Of a stretch of DNA of 64,000 nt, positions 60,661 through 64,000 are shown in pieces; positions within the stretch are counted from its first letter, which is position 1; each line of letters starts with the position of its first letter. The notes below the pieces were generated by a model, which was not told the origin of the DNA, searched no databases, and saw nothing but the letters and a program-made list of their open reading frames with translations. The DNA is taken from NCBI RefSeq assembly GCF_030381805.1, contig NZ_JAUDRH010000011.1:62001-126000 (forward strand), in the 5' to 3' direction. The position numbers and the translations under genes were made by a program. Origin of the DNA: Chlorogloeopsis sp. ULAP01 (GTDB lineage Bacteria > Cyanobacteriota > Cyanobacteriia > Cyanobacteriales > Nostocaceae).

Positions 60661-62178
60661 ATGCTTAAAGGATTATTGTCATTTCAAGGCCGTTACCGCA
60701 TCTTGCATCTGACTTGGTTTGCATTCTTTTTATCATTTGTAGTTTGGTTTAACTTTGCTCCATTTCAAACAGCAGTCAAAGAAGCGATCGGCTTAACTGA
60801 AGGACAAGTCAGAACTATTGCTATCTGTAACGTCGCCCTTACCGTACCAGCACGTATAATAATTGGTATGGTTTTAGACAAATATGGCCCGCGAATTACT
60901 TACTCACTGCTGCTGATGTATGCAGCTATTCCCTGTCTTGCCTTTGCAATGGCACAGAACTTCAGCCAGTTGGTAATTAGCCGCTTGGCGTTGAGTATTG
61001 TTGGTGCTGGTTTTGTGATTGGCATTCGTATGGTTGCCGAATGGTTTCCGCCCAAAGAGATTGGCATAGCTGAGGGAATCTATGGTGGCTGGGGTAATTT
61101 TGGTTCAGCAGCTGCGGCTTTTACCTTGCCTTCTATTGCTGTAGGAACAGCATTTCTGGCTGCCGGACAAATTAACTGGCGTTTTGCGATCGCTCTGACT
61201 GGAATTATCGCTGCTATCTACGGAGCTATTTATCTACTCAACGCCCAAGATACTCCCTCTGGTAAGGTCTATCAACGCCCTAAGCGCCACGGTGGGATGG
61301 AAGTTACTAGCCGCAGAAGTTTTTGGCTACTGATGTTGATGAATATTCCCCTCGTCGGCATTTTAGGCGTATTGGCTTGGCGGATTGCTCAAATTGGCTT
61401 ACTCAGTCAAAGTCAATTGCTGATTGTCTACCTGCTGTTAGTTGGTTTGTACCTGTTCCAAGCCTATAAGTGCTGGGATGTCAATCATGAATTGATGGCA
61501 GGTAAGAAGCGTTATTCCCCTGATGATCGCTATGAGTTTTCTCAGGTTGCTTTACTGGAACTAACTTACTTTGTCAATTTTGGTTCTGAGCTTGCAGTTG
61601 TTTCCATGCTTCCCGGATTTTTTGAGACAAGCTTCAGTCTCAACAAAGTGTTAGCAGGAATGATTGCCGCTAGCTATGCATTTATGAATTTATTTGCACG
61701 TCCCGGTGGTGGTTGGGTTTCTGATACCTTAGGCAGTCGCAGATGGACAATGACTGTATTGACTGCTGGCATGGGGATTAGCTATCTGCTGATGAGCGGA
61801 GTGAATAGCAATTGGTGGCTACCCTTAGCAATCTTTGTAACTATGGCTTGTTCTTTCTTTGTTCAAGCTGGGGAAGGTTCAACCTTTGCGATCGTACCTT
61901 TGATTAAGCGACGAGTGACTGGTCAAATTGCCGGAAATGTCGGTGCTTACGGCAATGTAGGAGCCGTGGCTTACCTTACTCTATACAGCTTTTTACCTCC
62001 TGGTGAAGTCGGCAATCGAATCTTTTTCCAAACTTTGGGAGTTGCTGCTTTGATTGTTACTTTCTTGTGCTGGTTCTTTCTTAAAGAACCAAAGGGTTCT
62101 TTTGCTGAACATCATGAAGGTGAAGCGCCTGAATTAGCAGCAGAAAGACTTCCCATTCTCAACAAGGAATTAAAGTAG
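60661..62178 (+). CDS. nrtP: NrtP-type nitrate/nitrite MFS transporter
   Basis: A 505-residue major-facilitator protein with 12 helices of the nitrate-nitrite porter group. Both nitrate signatures can be recognised: EGIYGGWGNFGSAAAAF in helix 5 and AGNVGAYGNVGAVAYLTLYSF in helix 11. The cytoplasmic loop and middle section (residues about 200-270) are typical. It lies 132 bp after nrtD with an AGGAAGG site. Its presence next to a complete NrtABCD set is unusual. Which ion it prefers cannot be told from sequence. Confidence 0.92.
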   Translation: MLKGLLSFQGRYRILHLTWFAFFLSFVVWFNFAPFQTAVKEAIGLTEGQVRTIAICNVALTVPARIIIGMVLDKYGPRITYSLLLMYAAIPCLAFAMAQNFSQLVISRLALSIVGAGFVIGIRMVAEWFPPKEIGIAEGIYGGWGNFGSAAAAFTLPSIAVGTAFLAAGQINWRFAIALTGIIAAIYGAIYLLNAQDTPSGKVYQRPKRHGGMEVTSRRSFWLLMLMNIPLVGILGVLAWRIAQIGLLSQSQLLIVYLLLVGLYLFQAYKCWDVNHELMAGKKRYSPDDRYEFSQVALLELTYFVNFGSELAVVSMLPGFFETSFSLNKVLAGMIAASYAFMNLFARPGGGWVSDTLGSRRWTMTVLTAGMGISYLLMSGVNSNWWLPLAIFVTMACSFFVQAGEGSTFAIVPLIKRRVTGQIAGNVGAYGNVGAVAYLTLYSFLPPGEVGNRIFFQTLGVAALIVTFLCWFFLKEPKGSFAEHHEGEAPELAAERLPILNKELK

Positions 62179-62214
62179 GGTAAAAGCGCCAATTTTCAGT
62201 TTGAACATAGTATG

Positions 62215-62258
62215 GGAGCATACCTAAAATTCCTTGGAATTTATCTAGGAAATGCTCC
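62215..62258 (+). terminator. Stem-loop after nrtP
   Basis: Outer arms GGAGCAT and ATGCTCC pair, with inner CCTA/TAGG and TTCC/GGAA after small bulges. It ends 37-80 bp after the nrtP stop and lacks a long T-run, so it may be an RNA-stabilising hairpin or a weak terminator. Confidence 0.5.
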
Positions 62259-62971
62259 TTATAATATTAAGTTTATAAATTAAATTACAAAAATTATTTT
62301 TTAGACTATCAATTCAAGCAATCAGTTTTAGTAAAATATTTCCTCAGATTTTAATTAATTATTCATCACTTTTTATATCTAATTTCTTAGAAATATTTAA
62401 CTATTCAGTTAGATATAAATAAATTACATTTTTGTTGATAGTGACGAAAAACAATCTAAAATCAGGCTTTTAAAGCTGTATATACTTACAATCTGTACTT
62501 AATTATTTAACTATTTCTACTGAGTCGTTAAGATGAGTAATAACTATCTAAATAATATAGTAGGTTATGTAAGTTTTGATTTTAGTTAGGCTAATTAATA
62601 TTGCGATCATACAGAATTATAAGTATATTTTAAAAATTATGTATAACTAATTTTTATTGATTAAATAATATAAATTCAGACTAAAAATTACCTCTTAACT
62701 CAAAAATTGTATCACAGGAAACATTTTATGTGGTTGACTTGCTCTTTAATTTAAGTAAATATACTTTTGCCAGTAATTAATCTAATTTAAATAAACTAAA
62801 ATTTTCCAAATTAATCTTTAAATGAATCAACTTCTAGATAAATATTTCAAGTTTTTTTTAAATAAATTGAATTGAATATAAAAGTATTGGAAATACAGCA
62901 GTTGTTCAAAACTTTCATTTACAAAACTTGACTTCAGTATTTAAATAAACAAGGAACATGGTGCGATTACC
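62259..62971. other. Long AT-rich leader before narB
   Basis: A 713-bp spacer, strongly AT-rich, without a gene, STRR array or clear repeat. No GTA-N8-TAC box was found. It separates narB from the rest of the cluster and must hold a promoter if the stem-loop after nrtP stops transcription. A 5-codon frame starting at 62958 overlaps the narB ATG as ATGA. Confidence 0.6.
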
Positions 62972-64000
62972 ATGACTGAAATTACCAAAACTCTGTGTCC
63001 TTACTGTGGTGTAGGCTGTGGATTAGAAGTCTCCCCACCAGCGCAACCAGGCAAAGCAACTTATCGAGATAATCAAGGAAATCCAATTTGGCGGGTACGG
63101 GGTGATAAAACCCATCCATCCAGTCAAGGAATGGTTTGTGTCAAAGGTGCTACGATCGCTGAGTCTTTAGACAAAAACAGACTGCAATACCCAATGGTAC
63201 GAGAATCCTTGGATGGGGAGTTCCGACGTGTCAGTTGGGAGGAAGCTTTTGATATCATCACCAAGCGTATTCAAACAGTGCGTTTCACCCAAGGGCCAGA
63301 AGCCATATGTATGTATGGTTCGGGGCAATTTCAAACTGAAGATTACTACATAGCCCAGAAACTTTTGAAAGGATGCTTGGGCAGCAATAATTTTGATGCC
63401 AACTCTCGCCTGTGTATGTCTAGTGCTGTGGCTGGGTACATCCAAAGCTTTGGCTCGGATGGGCCTCCTTGTTGTTATGAGGATTTAGAGCTAACCGACT
63501 GTGCCTTTTTAGTTGGTACTAACACAGCAGAATGCCACCCTATCATTTTCAACCGACTGGAGAAATACCACAAAAAGAATCGCAAAGTCAAAATGATTGT
63601 GGTTGATCCCCGACGCACACCCACAGCAGAAGCCGCAGATCTACATCTAGCTATTCGTCCTGGCACAGATATCGATTTGTTGAATGGGATTGCTCATTTA
63701 TTAATGCGTTGGGGCTATATTGATGCTGGTTTTATTGATGAATGTACCAGTAACTTCTCTGCTTATGCTGAGGTGATTCGGCACTACTCTCCAGAAGTGG
63801 TAGCTCATCAATGCGGCATCAGCGTTGAAGATTTAGAAACAGCAGCTCGATACTGGAGTCAAGCCCAGCGCGTACTTTCTCTGTGGTCAATGGGTGTGAA
63901 TCAGTCCTCAGAAGGTACAGCGAAGGTTAGAACTATTATTAACCTGCACCTGATGACCGGACAAATTGGCAAGCCAGGAGCTGGGCCTTTTTCGCTTACA
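62972..64000 (+). CDS. narB: Ferredoxin-nitrate reductase, 5' part
   Basis: The first 343 codons of a molybdopterin nitrate reductase run off the window. The 4Fe-4S cysteines are Cys9, Cys12, Cys16 (LCPYCGVGC) and Cys56 (GMVCVKG). Cys148 in SRLCMSSA is the probable molybdenum ligand. Later parts (FLVGTNTAECHPIIFNRL, IVVDPRRTPTAEAADLHLAIRPGTDIDL, VNQSSEGTAKVRTIINLHLMTGQIGKPGAGP) are typical of NarB/NasA. It reduces nitrate to nitrite with ferredoxin, feeding NirA. ATG at 62972 gives the family start. An AAGGA stands 16 bp upstream, farther than usual. Confidence 0.95.
   Translation, partial: MTEITKTLCPYCGVGCGLEVSPPAQPGKATYRDNQGNPIWRVRGDKTHPSSQGMVCVKGATIAESLDKNRLQYPMVRESLDGEFRRVSWEEAFDIITKRIQTVRFTQGPEAICMYGSGQFQTEDYYIAQKLLKGCLGSNNFDANSRLCMSSAVAGYIQSFGSDGPPCCYEDLELTDCAFLVGTNTAECHPIIFNRLEKYHKKNRKVKMIVVDPRRTPTAEAADLHLAIRPGTDIDLLNGIAHLLMRWGYIDAGFIDECTSNFSAYAEVIRHYSPEVVAHQCGISVEDLETAARYWSQAQRVLSLWSMGVNQSSEGTAKVRTIINLHLMTGQIGKPGAGPFSLT

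Overview
The window is a chromosomal segment of a filamentous, probably heterocyst-forming cyanobacterium (Nostocales). Evidence: frequent HIP1 octamers (GCGATCGC), degenerate heptanucleotide tandem repeats (STRR) and small palindromic repeats between genes, a ferredoxin-type nitrite reductase with an NtcA-type promoter, cyanobacterial regulators (ntcB, cnaT) and a cyanobacterial-type exosortase. The species cannot be fixed from the sequence. No rRNA, tRNA, CRISPR array or full insertion sequence was recognised.

Region 1 (1-9124) is a mixed accessory stretch. It holds the tail of an HdeD-like membrane protein, a cupin, a manganese catalase with a clear terminator, an isochorismatase-fold hydrolase, a 2TM protein, a small HAD protein, a TacA/TacT-like toxin-antitoxin pair whose toxin 3' end is interrupted by a composite repeat, a PrxQ/BCP peroxiredoxin and a large PhoD-like phosphatase. 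The HAD, toxin-antitoxin and PrxQ genes lie between two inverted copies of a roughly 122-bp repeat.

Region 2 (9192-41339) is a large glycan locus of about 32 kb, mostly on the minus strand. It encodes a Wzx-like flippase, an O-antigen-ligase/Wzy-like membrane protein, a Wzc-like tyrosine autokinase, ten GT-B glycosyltransferases, one membrane-anchored GT2, one GT-C-like protein, six methyltransferases (one FkbM gene broken by a frameshift) and galE. Embedded in it is an exosortase module: an HpsJ-like protein, an exosortase that appears fused to its EpsI-like partner domain, and two secreted proteins with divergent C-terminal sorting signals. Together these suggest synthesis and export of a decorated extracellular polysaccharide, with protein sorting to the cell surface.

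Region 3 (41340-48850) is housekeeping and mixed: pgsA, an aspartase-family lyase, a DUF362 protein, a small one-helix membrane protein, ppa, panD and a metallo-beta-lactamase-fold protein that has lost most of its metal ligands. These genes are separated by many small repeats.

Region 4 (48902-64000) is the nitrate-assimilation cluster: cnaT, ntcB and a HEAT-repeat gene in the nirB position on the minus strand, then nirA, nrtA, nrtB, nrtC, nrtD, an NrtP-type transporter and the start of narB on the plus strand. The nirA promoter has an NtcA box correctly spaced from a -10 element and an NtcB-like motif upstream. Unusual points are an in-frame 27-codon repeat insertion in nirA, both ABC and MFS nitrate uptake systems in one cluster, and STRR heptamers that run into the nrtC start codon.
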